From: Mycolicibacter kumamotonensis
Lineage (GTDB): Bacteria > Actinomycetota > Actinomycetes > Mycobacteriales > Mycobacteriaceae
Assembly (NCBI RefSeq): GCF_002086285.1
Contig: NZ_MVHU01000002.1
Coordinates: forward strand, 219,328-283,327
Direction: 5' to 3'
DNA: 64,000 bases
Each line of letters opens with the position of its first letter. Within the stretch, counting starts at the first letter, position 1. This document shows positions 8,887-17,984 of the stretch, one piece after another. A program made the position numbers and the translations under genes. The notes below the pieces were generated by a model. The model was not told the DNA's origin, did not search any database, and worked only from the letters and a program-made list of their open reading frames with translations.

Positions 8887-9756
8887 TCAGCAATCGCAGA
8901 GCGGGTGACGCGTCCAGCGCCGCGTCAGGACCGCGCCGGTGGCCAGATCCAATTCCAGGGTGGCGTTGAGCGTCGGCGGGGGAGCCAGGACCCGGTCGGC
9001 GGCTATCCCGCGCACCGCCGCGATCACCTTTTCGACCTGGCTCAGGGCCAGCGCCACCGTCGCCAGCACCGTCGCGCGGTCGGTGTGAGCGACAGTGTCA
9101 CGCAACTGGGCGGCCACCGCCGGCCAGGAGGCGTCCCGGTCGCGGCGGTGCAGGTCGGCGCAGCCCAGGCAGCTGGTCCTGCCGGGAAGCACCAGCGGGC
9201 CGACCACGCCGGTGCCGTCGCGCACTCGCACCGGCAGGTGCGGCACCCGCTCGGCGTGCAATTCGCGCACCAGCCGCGGGTCGGCTACCAGATAGTCCGT
9301 CAGCACCACCAGATCCGTGCCGGCGGTGCTCACTTCGGCGTGCCGGTGGCTGCTGTGCCGGACTACGGCGCCCGAGCAGCGCAGCGACTCGACCAGCAGG
9401 TCCGACAGCGGCCCGCGGCCGTGCACCCGCAGCGACACCGCGTGGCGCGGCCGGCGTGGGCCGCCGGCGCGGACGACGACGCGCGCGTCGAGCAGCTCGG
9501 CCAGCAGGTCGTCCAGCTCTGCGCTGTCGACCGGGCCGTGCCGGGCGGCCTCGATCCGTAGCTCGGCGGCCGTGGTCGGGGACTGCATCGCGCGCAGCAC
9601 GGCTGCCAGGCCGGTAGTGGTCAGGCCGCGTGGCGGCTGAACCAGGACGGCCCGTCGAGGGTCCCACCCGACCTGCACCGCCCCGTCCGGGCGCAGCAGC
9701 ACCGGGCGTACCGGGTCCAGCGTGTAGGCGGGCCCCTCGGAATCAACCCTGCTCAC
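8887..9756 (-). CDS. Orphan E1-like / TOMM cyclodehydratase-type protein
   Basis: A 289-residue protein like Rv3196. Seen: an N-terminal region (about 1-95) of the size of a peptide-recognition/winged-helix domain, then an E1-like Rossmann part. A zinc-site signature follows: PGRTSCLGC (C196, C199) followed by DLHRRDRDASWP, with C287 and C289 at the extreme C-terminus (HPLCDC). This layout (CxxC with DLHRxDRD, terminal HPxCxC) is that of the E1-like partner proteins of thiazole/oxazole-modified peptide (TOMM) pathways. No YcaO partner or obvious precursor peptide is present nearby. The function is unknown; inference is limited to peptide or protein binding. Lies between a metalloprotease-family gene and an ABC1 kinase, all on one strand. 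Confidence 0.8.
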   Translation of the reverse strand: MSRVDSEGPAYTLDPVRPVLLRPDGAVQVGWDPRRAVLVQPPRGLTTTGLAAVLRAMQSPTTAAELRIEAARHGPVDSAELDDLLAELLDARVVVRAGGPRRPRHAVSLRVHGRGPLSDLLVESLRCSGAVVRHSSHRHAEVSTAGTDLVVLTDYLVADPRLVRELHAERVPHLPVRVRDGTGVVGPLVLPGRTSCLGCADLHRRDRDASWPAVAAQLRDTVAHTDRATVLATVALALSQVEKVIAAVRGIAADRVLAPPPTLNATLELDLATGAVLTRRWTRHPLCDC

Positions 9757-9844
9757 GGGCCGACCCTGTCATGTCCTACGGTGCCGGCGCCGCCCGTCAT
9801 CCACAGGGGTCGAAAGGCCGGGAAGGCCTGACAACCCGGCGCCG

Positions 9845-11212
9845 CTACTCCTCGCCGGTGTCGCCGGTCTCGTCGGTCTCGCGCTGAAACTCGGCGATCG
9901 CCTGGTCGATCGCGGAATCGATACCGCTGGTGTCACCGCCGAGCATCCGGTCGATGAAGGCGGCCGGGTCATCGAGGTCGGCGGCCTCGGGCAGCAGGTC
10001 GGGGTGCTGCCACACCTTGTCGCGGGCATCGACCCCGACCGCCGTGGTCAGCCGCTCCCACAGCACCGCTGCCTCGGCCAGCTTGCGGGGGCGCAGCTCC
10101 AGGCCGACCAGGGTGGCGAAGGTCTGCTCGGCCGGGCCACCGGTGGCCCGGCGGCGACGCAGGGTCTCCGACAGTGCGGCGGTGCCCGGGATCCGATCGC
10201 CCAGCGCCGCGGTCACCACCGTGCGCACCCAGCCCTCGATCAGCGCCAGCATGGTCTCCAACCGCTCCAGGGCGGCCAGTTGTTCGGGAGTCGACTTGGG
10301 CTCGAACACCCCCTGATTGAGCAGGTCGGCCATGGCCGAGGGGTCGCCCATCGACATCGGGTCGAAACCCTGCGCCAGCTCCTCGATGCCACGGATGTCG
10401 ATCTTCATGCCCCGGGCGTAGGCCTCGACGGTGCTCAACAATTGGTTGGCCAGCCACGGCACGTGGGAGAACAGCCGGTGATGCGCGGCCTCACGGGCGG
10501 CTAGGAAGGTGACGATCTCGCTGCGCGGCTGCTCTAGGCCGCCGGCCAATTCCTCGATCGCACCGGGCAGCAGCGCGGCAATCCCCTTGGGGCCCAAAGG
10601 CAACCCGATGTCAGTCGAGGTCAGTACCTCCCCGGACAATCGGCCCAGCGCCTGGCCCAGCTGCGATCCGAACGCCAGCCCGCCCATCTGCGACATCACC
10701 GACATCAGCGGACCGGCCATGCTCTTGGCCTCCTCCGGCAGCGCCGAGGCCCACACCGACGACACCTGCGCGGCCATCGGGTCGCACAGCCGCTGCCAGG
10801 TGGCCATGGTGTGTTCCACCCAGTCCACCGGGGTCCAGGCCACCGCGCTGGTGGTGCCCGCCGGCAATGAGGTCACTCCGTCGAGCCACGTCTCGGCCAG
10901 ATGCACCGCATCGCCGATGGCGGTGTTGGTCGCGGCGGTGACCGGTGGCACCGAACCGATCGACTTCGCCGCGACTTGGCGGGCCAGGTCGTAATTGACC
11001 GGCCCGGCCGGCCGGCCGCCGGCGGCCACGGTGCCGGCACCGCTGAACATCTGGCCGAGTTGAGTGAAGATCTGGCCCAGATCGGCGATGTTGAAAGCGG
11101 CACCCACGCCGAACGGATCGCTCGGCCCGGAGCCCGAACCAGGATCGCGCCCCCCGGGCCGCTCGCGGTCGGGGTCGTCCCCGGAAGAGAAACCGAAGGG
11201 CAGATCAGCCAT
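9845..11212 (-). CDS. Zinc-dependent metalloprotease-family protein (Rv3195-like)
   Basis: Protein of 455 residues resembling Rv3195 and the actinobacterial 'putative hydrolase / zinc-dependent metalloprotease' family. Seen: Gly/Asp/Pro-rich N-terminus (to about 35), a predominantly helical body, and the family motif AREAAHHRLF at about 240-250, whose Glu and paired His are the presumed zinc/catalytic residues. The acidic C-terminus ends DETGDTGEE. Start is the ATG at 11212 (MADLPFGF). A much longer open frame runs upstream, but that stretch is antisense to the PDZ protease gene and is not credible coding sequence. It is divergent from that gene with 99 bases between starts, and 88 bases separate it from the E1-like gene downstream. 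Confidence 0.8.
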   Translation of the reverse strand: MADLPFGFSSGDDPDRERPGGRDPGSGSGPSDPFGVGAAFNIADLGQIFTQLGQMFSGAGTVAAGGRPAGPVNYDLARQVAAKSIGSVPPVTAATNTAIGDAVHLAETWLDGVTSLPAGTTSAVAWTPVDWVEHTMATWQRLCDPMAAQVSSVWASALPEEAKSMAGPLMSVMSQMGGLAFGSQLGQALGRLSGEVLTSTDIGLPLGPKGIAALLPGAIEELAGGLEQPRSEIVTFLAAREAAHHRLFSHVPWLANQLLSTVEAYARGMKIDIRGIEELAQGFDPMSMGDPSAMADLLNQGVFEPKSTPEQLAALERLETMLALIEGWVRTVVTAALGDRIPGTAALSETLRRRRATGGPAEQTFATLVGLELRPRKLAEAAVLWERLTTAVGVDARDKVWQHPDLLPEAADLDDPAAFIDRMLGGDTSGIDSAIDQAIAEFQRETDETGDTGEE

Positions 11213-11311
11213 AGACACAACCGTACCCACCGGCATCCGGCGATGTGCGATGCGCGGTCGCTCCGGCCCGGAGCGGACGGGCCCGGGCCGCGGCCGTTTA
11301 CCATACCCGGG

Positions 11312-12331
11312 GTGAACAGGCGGATTCTGACGCTGTTGGCGGCACTGCTGCCGGTGGCCGTGTTTGGCGTACTGCTGGCAGCGGTGACCGTGCCCTTCGT
11401 GTCGCTGGGGCCCGGCCCCACCTTCGACACGCTGGGGATGGTCGACGGCAAGCAGGTGGTCGACATCCAGGGCACGACGACGCACTCCACCACGGGTCAT
11501 CTGAACATGACCACCGTGTCCCAGCGTGACGGGCTGACACTGGGTGAGGCGCTGGCCCTGTGGCTGTCCGGACGTGAACAGCTCATGCCCCGTGACCTGG
11601 TCTATCCGCCCGGAAAGTCCCGGGAGGAGGTCGACGAGGACAACAACGCCGATTTCCGGGCATCCGAGCAGAGCGCCGAATACGCCGCGCTGGGCTACCT
11701 GCGCTACCCGAGCGCGGTGACCGTGGCCGACGTCCACGACCCGGGGCCGTCGGCGGGCGCGCTGCAGGCCGGTGACGCCGTGGACGCGGTCGACGGCGAA
11801 CCCGTTTACACCGTCGAACAGTTCACCTCCCGGCTGGCCGACACCAAGCCGGGCGAGACGGTGGTCATCGACTACCGGCGCAAGAACGCCGCGCCCGGTA
11901 CGGCGCGGATTACGCTGGGAGAGAACAAGGACCGCCCCAACGGATTCCTCGGCGTCTCGGTGCTCGACGCGCCGTGGGCGCCGTTCACCATCGACTTCAA
12001 TCTCGCCAACATCGGCGGTCCCTCCGCCGGCCTGATGTTCTCCCTGGCCGTCGTCGACAAACTCAGCACCGGCGGGCTCGCCGGCCAGAACTTCGTCGCC
12101 GGCACCGGGGTCATCAAGGCCAACGGTGAGGTCGACGCGATCGGCGGCATCACGCACAAGATGATCGCGGCCCGGGAGGCCGGTGCGACGGTGTTTCTGG
12201 TCCCCGCCGACAACTGCTACGAGGCCCGATCTGACAACAACGGCTTGCAACTGATCAAGGTCGACAGCCTCGCCCAGGCGGTGGATGCGTTGCGGACCCT
12301 CACCGGCGGAGGTCAGCCACCCTCTTGCTGA
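11312..12331 (+). CDS. PDZ and Lon-like (S16) serine protease, membrane-anchored
   Basis: Protein of 339 residues like Rv3194c. Seen: an N-terminal membrane segment (about 4-27), a PDZ domain at roughly 125-200 (DVHDPGPSAGALQAGDAVDAVDG), and a C-terminal Lon-type protease domain. The catalytic Ser-Lys dyad is visible: Ser238 in GGPSAGL and Lys283 in THKMIAA, with the expected 45-residue spacing. No ATPase domain is present, so this is the ATP-independent Lon-like type, facing the outside of the membrane. The start is GTG 11312; upstream in-frame sequence is antisense to the metalloprotease gene. The UPF0182 gene follows on the same strand after 56 bases. Confidence 0.9.
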   Translation: MNRRILTLLAALLPVAVFGVLLAAVTVPFVSLGPGPTFDTLGMVDGKQVVDIQGTTTHSTTGHLNMTTVSQRDGLTLGEALALWLSGREQLMPRDLVYPPGKSREEVDEDNNADFRASEQSAEYAALGYLRYPSAVTVADVHDPGPSAGALQAGDAVDAVDGEPVYTVEQFTSRLADTKPGETVVIDYRRKNAAPGTARITLGENKDRPNGFLGVSVLDAPWAPFTIDFNLANIGGPSAGLMFSLAVVDKLSTGGLAGQNFVAGTGVIKANGEVDAIGGITHKMIAAREAGATVFLVPADNCYEARSDNNGLQLIKVDSLAQAVDALRTLTGGGQPPSC

Positions 12332-12387
12332 GACCGGAGTTGGCTACAGTGGGGCCGTCAGGACAACCGAGCTAGGGAGCGTGGCAC

Positions 12388-15345
12388 GTGGGTATGCGGC
12401 CCACCGCGAGAATGCCGAAGTTGACCCCGCGCAGCCGGATCATGATCGGGAGCGCTCTCGCCGTGATCCTGTTGCTGTTGGTGGGGCCGCGGCTGATCGA
12501 CGGCTATGTCGACTGGTTGTGGTTCGGGGAGTTGGGCTACCGGTCGGTTTTCGTCACGACCCTGCTGACCCGGCTGGTCGCCTTCGTGGTGGTGGGGCTG
12601 GTCGTCGGCGGGATCGTCTTCGCCGCGCTGGCAATGGCCTTCCGGGTGCGGCCGGTGTTCGTGCCGAGCAACGGCGCCAACGATCCGGTGGCCCGCTATC
12701 GCACGGCGGTGTTGTCGCGGCTGCGGCTGGTCGGCTTCGGGATACCGGCGGGCATCGGTCTGCTGGCCGGGATCGTGGCCCAGAGCTACTGGGTGCGCAT
12801 CCAGTTGTTCCTGCGCGGCGATGATTTCGGGATCGCCGATCCGCAGTTCGGCAAGGACCTCGGGTTCTACGCCTTCGATCTACCGTTCTACCGGCTGGTG
12901 GTCGGGCTGCTGCTGGTGACGTTGTTCTTGGCCACCGTCGCGAACCTGACGACCCACTACATCTTCGGCGGCATCCGCTTGTCCGGCCGTGCCGGCGTCC
13001 TGAGCCGCCCGGCGCGTATCCAGGTGGTCAGCCTGATCGGCACCCTGGTGTTGCTCAAGGCCGCGGCCTACTGGCTGGACCGCTACGAGTTGCTCAGCCA
13101 CACCCGCGCCGGCAAGCCGTTCACCGGGGCCGGTTACACCGACATCAACGCGGTGCTGCCGGCCAAGATGATCCTGCTGGCGATCGCACTGATCTGCGCG
13201 GTCGCGGTGTTCTCGGCGATCGTGCTACGCGACTTGCAGATTCCGGCGGTCGGTCTGGTGCTGTTGCTGTTGTCGTCGGTGGTCGTCGGTGCGGGCTGGC
13301 CGCTGATCGTCGAGCAGTTCAGCGTCAAACCCAACGCGGCGCAGAAAGAGAGCGAGTACATCTCGCGTTCGATCGCCGCGACCAGGCAGGCCTACGGGCT
13401 GACCGAGGACGTGGTCACCTACCGCGACTACAGCGGTGACGCGCGGGCCACGGCCGCGCAGGTGGGGGCCGATGTCGCGACCACCTCCAACATCCGGCTG
13501 CTGGACCCGACCATCGTCAGCCCGGCGTTCACCCAGTTCCAGCAGGGCAAGAACTTCTATTTCTTCCCTGATCAGCTCACCATCGACCGTTATCGCGACA
13601 GTGACGGCCAGCTGCGCGACTACGTGGTTGCCGCCCGTGAGCTCAACCCCGATCGGCTGATCGACAACCAGCGCGACTGGATCAACCGGCACACCGTCTA
13701 CACCCACGGCAACGGGTTCATCGCCTCGCCGGCCAACACCGTGCGCGGAATCGCCAACGACCCCAACCAGAACGGCGGCTACCCGGAGTTCCTGGCGAAC
13801 GTGGTCGGCGCCAACGGCAGTGTGGTCTCCCAGGGGCCGGCCCGCCTCGACCAGCCGCGCGTCTACTACGGCCCGGTGATCGCCGACACCATCGCCGACT
13901 ACGCCATCGTCGGACGCAACGGCCCGGACCGTGAATACGACTACGAGACCAACGTCGAGACGAAGAACTACACCTACACCGGTGCCGGCGGTGTACCCAT
14001 CGGAAACTGGTTGGCGCGCAGCGTGTTCGCCGCGAAGTTCGCCGAACGCAACTTCTTGTTCTCCAACGTGATCGGCTCGGACAGCAAGATCTTGTTCAAC
14101 CGCGACCCCGCCAGCCGGGTGCAGGCGGTGGCGCCGTGGCTGACCACCGATTCGACGGTGTACCCCGCGATCGTCAACAAGCGGCTGGTGTGGATCATCG
14201 ACGGCTACACCACGCTGGACAACTACCCCTACTCGCAGCTGACGTCGCTGTCGTCGGCGACCGCGGACTCCAAAGAGGTGGAGTTCAACCGGCTGCTGCC
14301 CGACCGGCGGGTGTCCTACATCCGCAACTCGGTGAAGGCCACCGTCGACGCCTACGACGGAACCGTGAGCCTCTACGCCCAGGACGAGGCCGACCCGGTG
14401 CTCAAGGCGTGGATGCGGGTGTTCCCCGGGACGGTCAAGCCCAAGTCGGAGATCTCGCCCGAGCTCGCCGAGCACTTGCGGTACCCCGAGGACCTGTTCA
14501 AGGTGCAGCGGATGCTGCTGGCCAAGTACCACGTCAACGACCCGATCACGTTCTTCTCCACGTCGGACTTCTGGGACGTGCCGCTGGACCCCAACCCGAC
14601 CGCCAGCAGCTTCCAGCCGCCGTACTACATCGTCGCGAAAAACCTTGTCAAGGAAGACGGTTCGGCGTCCTATCAGCTGACCAGCGCGATGAACCGGTTC
14701 AAGCGCGACTATCTGGCCGCCTACATCTCCGCCAGCTCGGATCCGGACACCTACGGCAAGATCACCGTGTTGACCATTCCCGGTCAGGTCAATGGCCCCA
14801 AGCTGGCCAACAACGCGATCACCACCGACACCGCGGTCAGCCAGGACCTCGGGGTGATCGGACGCGACAACCAGAACCGCATCCGGTGGGGCAACCTGCT
14901 CACGCTGCCGGTCGCCCAGGGTGGCCTGCTCTATGTCGAACCGGTCTACGCCTCTCCTGGCTCCAGTGACGCGGCGTCGTCGTACCCGCGGCTGATCCGG
15001 GTGGCGATGATGTACAACGACAAGATCGGCTACGGGCCGACCGTCTCCGATGCGCTCACCGGACTGTTCGGGCCCGGGGCGAGCGCGGCGGCGACCGATA
15101 TCGCACCCACCGACGGCGGCACCGCCCAGCAGCCGCCGCCGGCGGCCGCCCCGCCCGCCGCCGCGGTGCCGGCCCCGCCGGCGGGCAGCGCGGAGCTGTC
15201 TCCGGCCAAGGCCGCGGCGCTGCGCGAGATCGAAGCGGCGATCACCGCGGTGCGCGACACCCAGCGCCGCGGTGACTTCGCGGGCTACGGGTCGGCGCTG
15301 CAGCGCCTCGACGACGCGATGGAGAAGTTCAACAACACCAAGTAG
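12388..15345 (+). CDS. UPF0182 family large membrane protein
   Basis: A 985-residue protein like Rv3193c. Seen: about seven hydrophobic segments in the first third (for example around 20-40, 60-85, 110-135, 165-190, 210-230, 258-280 and 285-310). A long extracytoplasmic-type domain rich in Tyr, Asn and Asp follows (about 320-890), then a Pro/Ala-rich linker (about 905-940) and a short predicted helix at the C-terminus. The biochemical role of the family is unknown. Start is GTG 12388, eight bases after gggag. It converges on the DUF2236 gene with 25 bases between stops. Confidence 0.88.
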   Translation: MGMRPTARMPKLTPRSRIMIGSALAVILLLLVGPRLIDGYVDWLWFGELGYRSVFVTTLLTRLVAFVVVGLVVGGIVFAALAMAFRVRPVFVPSNGANDPVARYRTAVLSRLRLVGFGIPAGIGLLAGIVAQSYWVRIQLFLRGDDFGIADPQFGKDLGFYAFDLPFYRLVVGLLLVTLFLATVANLTTHYIFGGIRLSGRAGVLSRPARIQVVSLIGTLVLLKAAAYWLDRYELLSHTRAGKPFTGAGYTDINAVLPAKMILLAIALICAVAVFSAIVLRDLQIPAVGLVLLLLSSVVVGAGWPLIVEQFSVKPNAAQKESEYISRSIAATRQAYGLTEDVVTYRDYSGDARATAAQVGADVATTSNIRLLDPTIVSPAFTQFQQGKNFYFFPDQLTIDRYRDSDGQLRDYVVAARELNPDRLIDNQRDWINRHTVYTHGNGFIASPANTVRGIANDPNQNGGYPEFLANVVGANGSVVSQGPARLDQPRVYYGPVIADTIADYAIVGRNGPDREYDYETNVETKNYTYTGAGGVPIGNWLARSVFAAKFAERNFLFSNVIGSDSKILFNRDPASRVQAVAPWLTTDSTVYPAIVNKRLVWIIDGYTTLDNYPYSQLTSLSSATADSKEVEFNRLLPDRRVSYIRNSVKATVDAYDGTVSLYAQDEADPVLKAWMRVFPGTVKPKSEISPELAEHLRYPEDLFKVQRMLLAKYHVNDPITFFSTSDFWDVPLDPNPTASSFQPPYYIVAKNLVKEDGSASYQLTSAMNRFKRDYLAAYISASSDPDTYGKITVLTIPGQVNGPKLANNAITTDTAVSQDLGVIGRDNQNRIRWGNLLTLPVAQGGLLYVEPVYASPGSSDAASSYPRLIRVAMMYNDKIGYGPTVSDALTGLFGPGASAAATDIAPTDGGTAQQPPPAAAPPAAAVPAPPAGSAELSPAKAAALREIEAAITAVRDTQRRGDFAGYGSALQRLDDAMEKFNNTK

Positions 15346-15365
15346 CGGGCAGATCAGGCGCCCGC
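15345..15365. terminator. Short hairpin between convergent genes
   Basis: gcgggc (15345-15350) and gcccgc (15360-15365) can form a 6-bp GC stem with a 9-base loop. It overlaps the last base of the UPF0182 stop and lies between two convergent stop codons. No T-tract, so a weak call. Confidence 0.35.
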
Positions 15366-15370
15366 TGCTG

Positions 15371-16153
15371 TCAGGCGGAATCCCGCGTGATGTCCGTGCG
15401 AAGTGCGGCGCGTGCCCGGGCATTCCAGTGGTGTCGGGGCGTAAGTGCGGACAGTCGAGCCAGCTGGACGAACTGCCGCAGCGCTAAACGGTCGGCGACT
15501 GTGACGCTGACCCCGGTGAGTTCCCGGGCGCGCGGGTGCTGCAGGGCCCGGATTGCCCGGTGCGGGACCGTGCGCATCCACCAGTCGGTGGGAGCGAAAA
15601 TCTGCCGGCGGTACGGTTCGAAGTGCGGCCCGGCGAAAAGCTGTGTCTGACAGTAGTTCTCGAAATAATCGAGGAACTCCGGCCAGGTCGGCGGCATCGA
15701 CCGGGCTGATATGCCGTACCGGCGGTACCAAGCGCAGCACTCCTGGTAGAGCTGCTCGTGTTCGCTCCCGTCCAGTGGCCGGATGAAGGTGTTGACCATG
15801 AAGAACAGGGACTCGACGTATGCGGCATGCTGAAAGTGAAAGGTTTCGGGGCTGAGCGCATGGTACTTCTGGCCGAAACCATCCACGCCCTTGACGTGTT
15901 CGTGGGAGAACCGGATCTGAGGGCTCATGTCGACATCGGTGTAGACATAGTTGACCGCCTGGGTGACGGTCCGCTTCTTATGCAGCCAGATCCGATCGCG
16001 CATCAGCGCATGCTCGGTGATGCCGGCGGCGATGCCCGGATGCAGCATCAGCAGACACACCGCCCTGGGCAACACGAACAGAAAACGCCGGTCGGCCAGC
16101 ACATGCCACAGCATGCTGTTGCGGTCCAGGTCCTGCACCACGGGTGACGACAT
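15371..16153 (-). CDS. DUF2236 / MpaB-family oxygenase-like protein
   Basis: A 260-residue protein of the DUF2236 family, which includes MpaB and latex-clearing-type heme b oxygenases. Seen: the helical core with ML-HPGIAAGI near the N-terminus, RTVTQAVNYVYTD (about 60-72), HEHVKG (about 80), and WWMRTVPHRAIR toward the C-terminus. The His and Arg residues of the second and third motifs are candidates for heme contacts, as known in the family. The substrate cannot be told. Start ATG 16153 lies two bases after the stop of a 47-codon frame, so translation may be coupled to it. Convergent with the UPF0182 gene. Confidence 0.78.
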   Translation of the reverse strand: MSSPVVQDLDRNSMLWHVLADRRFLFVLPRAVCLLMLHPGIAAGITEHALMRDRIWLHKKRTVTQAVNYVYTDVDMSPQIRFSHEHVKGVDGFGQKYHALSPETFHFQHAAYVESLFFMVNTFIRPLDGSEHEQLYQECCAWYRRYGISARSMPPTWPEFLDYFENYCQTQLFAGPHFEPYRRQIFAPTDWWMRTVPHRAIRALQHPRARELTGVSVTVADRLALRQFVQLARLSALTPRHHWNARARAALRTDITRDSA

Positions 16154-16155
16154 GA

Positions 16156-16299
16156 TCACATCGGTGCCTTGCGTCGACGGAACCGGTAGCGTGCGTCGGA
16201 TTCTCGGGCTGATCGCTGCTCGGCATCGGACCGCTCGACTCCGGTGGCCGGCCAAAAATCCGGTGCCCGGGTCAGATCCTGTTCGTGACAGGTCGACAT
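16156..16299 (-). CDS. Possible 47-codon ORF upstream of the DUF2236 gene
   Basis: A small open frame (begins MSTCHEQDLTRAPDF, ends RYRFRRRKAPM) on the same strand. Its TGA ends two bases before the ATG of the DUF2236 gene, an arrangement typical of translational coupling. The DUF2236 start itself has no good ribosome-binding site close by. No domain is recognised and the peptide is Arg-rich, as random high-GC frames often are. Could be a leader peptide or chance. The remaining bases up to the tRNA promoter (16300-16412) show nothing I can name. Confidence 0.3.
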   Translation of the reverse strand: MSTCHEQDLTRAPDFWPATGVERSDAEQRSARESDARYRFRRRKAPM

Positions 16300-16412
16300 T
16301 TCAGCGATCCTAGCGAAGCCGTCGCCCGGGGCCGGCGAGGTACTGCGGTGGCGGTGGGACCCCTGACCGGGCCTGCGGTTGTCGGGGCAGGAGCGCGGCC
16401 GGACGAGGCGAT

Positions 16413-16442
16413 TTGGCGCCTTGGTCATGTGTTCGGTAACCT
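16413..16442 (+). promoter_or_regulatory. Promoter for initiator tRNA
   Basis: TTGGCG (16413-16418), an 18-base spacer and TAACCT (16437-16442) place a transcription start around 16450, just before the tRNA 5' end at 16455. The -10 is the same hexamer as in the whiB7 promoter. Confidence 0.5.
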
Positions 16443-16454
16443 CGTAGCTACCGA

Positions 16455-16528
16455 CGCGGGGTGGAGCAGCTCGGTAGCTCGCTGGGCTCATAACCCAGAG
16501 GTCGCAGGTTCGAATCCTGTCCCCGCTA
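16455..16528 (+). tRNA. Initiator tRNA-fMet (CAT)
   Basis: Complete 74-base cloverleaf without an encoded CCA. Anticodon loop ctCATaa; the anticodon stem has three consecutive G:C pairs (GGG/CCC), the hallmark of initiator tRNA that directs it to the ribosomal P site. The acceptor is CGCGGGG pairing with CCCCGC, leaving position 1 (C) opposite 72 (T) unpaired. A missing 1:72 pair is required for formylation and is further evidence for an initiator. T-arm is gcaggttcgaatcctgt. Confidence 0.96.
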
Positions 16529-16538
16529 CTAGTGGCCA

Positions 16539-16566
16539 CGGCCCCCGGAGATTCCTCCGGGGGCCG
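16539..16566 (+). terminator. Strong hairpin downstream of tRNA-fMet
   Basis: Perfect 12-bp stem cggcccccggag (16539-16550) / ctccgggggccg (16555-16566) with an attc tetraloop, followed by ttgtcgtct. It starts 10 bases after the tRNA 3' end, so it is the likely tRNA terminator. Confidence 0.8.
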
Positions 16567-16660
16567 TTGTCGTCTCCGCTGAAATGCCTGCGCCATCACC
16601 AGCGAATATCGTGGACAGACTCGGTGCAATGTCGACGTGTCTGCGGGGTGAGGATCTTCG

Positions 16661-17962
16661 ATGCCGGACGAACCGCCCCGACCGGATAAGCCCGTGCCCG
16701 GTGTCGAAACGGGCGCGTCCGCGGCATTGCCTCGCCAATTGGGTGTCTTCGATGCGGTGACGATCGGACTGGGGTCCATGGTCGGCGCCGGGATCTTTGT
16801 GGCCCTGGCTCCGGCGGCGCGAGCGGCCGGCGGGGCGCTGCTGGCGGGGTTGGCGATCGCGGCGGTCATCGCATACTGCAATGCGACCTCCTCGGCACGC
16901 TTGGCGGCGGCGTATCCGACCTCGGGTGGCACGTACGTGTACGGGCGTGAGCGCCTCGGGCCCTTGTGGGGATACCTGGCCGGGTGGGGGTTCGTGGTCG
17001 GCAAGACCGCGTCGTGTGCGGCGATGGCGTTGACGGTCGGCTTCTACGCCTGGCCGGAGCATCCGCACGCCGTCGCGGTGGCCGCCGTGGCCGCCTTGAC
17101 CGCGGTGAACCTGGTGGGCGTGCAGAAGTCGGCGTGGCTGGCGCGGGTGATCGTGGCGATCGTGCTGGCGGTGCTGGCCGCGGTGATCATTACCGGCCTC
17201 GGCGCCCACAGCGTTCCAGCGGCGGAGGCCGGCGGGTCCTCGCCGTCGGCGGGCGGAGTGCTCCAGGCGGCGGGGCTGCTGTTCTTCGCCTTCGCCGGCT
17301 ACGCACGTATCGCCACATTGGGTGAAGAGGTGCGTGACCCATCGCGCACCATTCCCAAGGCGATCCCGATCGCTCTGGGTATCACGCTGGCGGTCTATGT
17401 GCTGGTAGCGGTCGCGGCATTGAATATGCTTGGCGCGCAGGGTCTTGCCGAATCTGCTGCGCCGCTGGCGCAGATCGCCACTGAGGCCGGTGCGCATTGG
17501 TTGACCCCGGTGGTACGGATCGGGGCGGTGGTCGCGGCCTTGGGGTCGTTGCTGGCGCTGATCTTGGGGGTGTCGCGCACGACGCTGGCAATGGCCCGCG
17601 ACCGGTATCTGCCACCGGTGCTGGCCGCGGTGCATCCGCGGTTCGGGGTGCCCCATCGCGCCGAGCTGGGCGTGGGTGTCGTGGTCGCGATCCTGGCTGC
17701 CACCACCGATATCCGTGCCGCTATCGGATTCTCGTCGTTCGCCGTCCTGGTCTACTACGCGGTGGCGAACGCTTCGGCCTGGACGTTGTCGGCCCAAGAA
17801 GGCCGTCCACCGCGGCTGATCCCGATCGTCGGGCTGGCCGGGTGCGTGATCGTGGCGTTCGCACTGCCGCTTTCCTCGATCCTGGCCGGGATCGCGGTGT
17901 TCGCCGTCGGAATCGCCGCCTACGGTGCGCGGCGGTTCGGCGCGGCGAGAAAGAGCCCCTAG
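16661..17962 (+). CDS. APC-superfamily amino acid permease
   Basis: Cytoplasmic-membrane transporter of 433 residues. Seen: cytoplasmic N-tail of about 25 residues, then the APC signature LGVFDAVTIGLGSMVGAGIFV in the broken first helix. Some 12 hydrophobic segments follow, with RLAAAYPTSGGTYVYGRERLG after helix 2 and EVRDPSRTIPKAIPIAL in the middle, both typical of the amino acid/polyamine/organocation family. It resembles the cationic amino acid transporter group (Rv3253c-like). The substrate is not determinable from sequence alone. Start ATG 16661 follows gtgagg. Convergent with the short-chain fatty acid transporter gene 22 bases away. Confidence 0.85.
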   Translation: MPDEPPRPDKPVPGVETGASAALPRQLGVFDAVTIGLGSMVGAGIFVALAPAARAAGGALLAGLAIAAVIAYCNATSSARLAAAYPTSGGTYVYGRERLGPLWGYLAGWGFVVGKTASCAAMALTVGFYAWPEHPHAVAVAAVAALTAVNLVGVQKSAWLARVIVAIVLAVLAAVIITGLGAHSVPAAEAGGSSPSAGGVLQAAGLLFFAFAGYARIATLGEEVRDPSRTIPKAIPIALGITLAVYVLVAVAALNMLGAQGLAESAAPLAQIATEAGAHWLTPVVRIGAVVAALGSLLALILGVSRTTLAMARDRYLPPVLAAVHPRFGVPHRAELGVGVVVAILAATTDIRAAIGFSSFAVLVYYAVANASAWTLSAQEGRPPRLIPIVGLAGCVIVAFALPLSSILAGIAVFAVGIAAYGARRFGAARKSP

Positions 17963-17984
17963 GCGGGTGGGTGATCGCTCCGGT

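Noticed and set aside
11213..12250. 346-residue N-terminal extension of the Rv3195-like protein
   Set aside because: The extension lies antisense to the PDZ/Lon-like protease with intact catalytic residues; the natural start is the ATG at 11212.
13225..15423. 732-codon minus-strand frame opposite the UPF0182 gene
   Set aside because: A high-GC shadow rich in Arg, Gly and His; the plus strand carries a conserved membrane protein.
16455..16566. tRNA as an integration site of a mobile element
   Set aside because: No integrase, no repeated tRNA 3' end and no change in gene type on either side.
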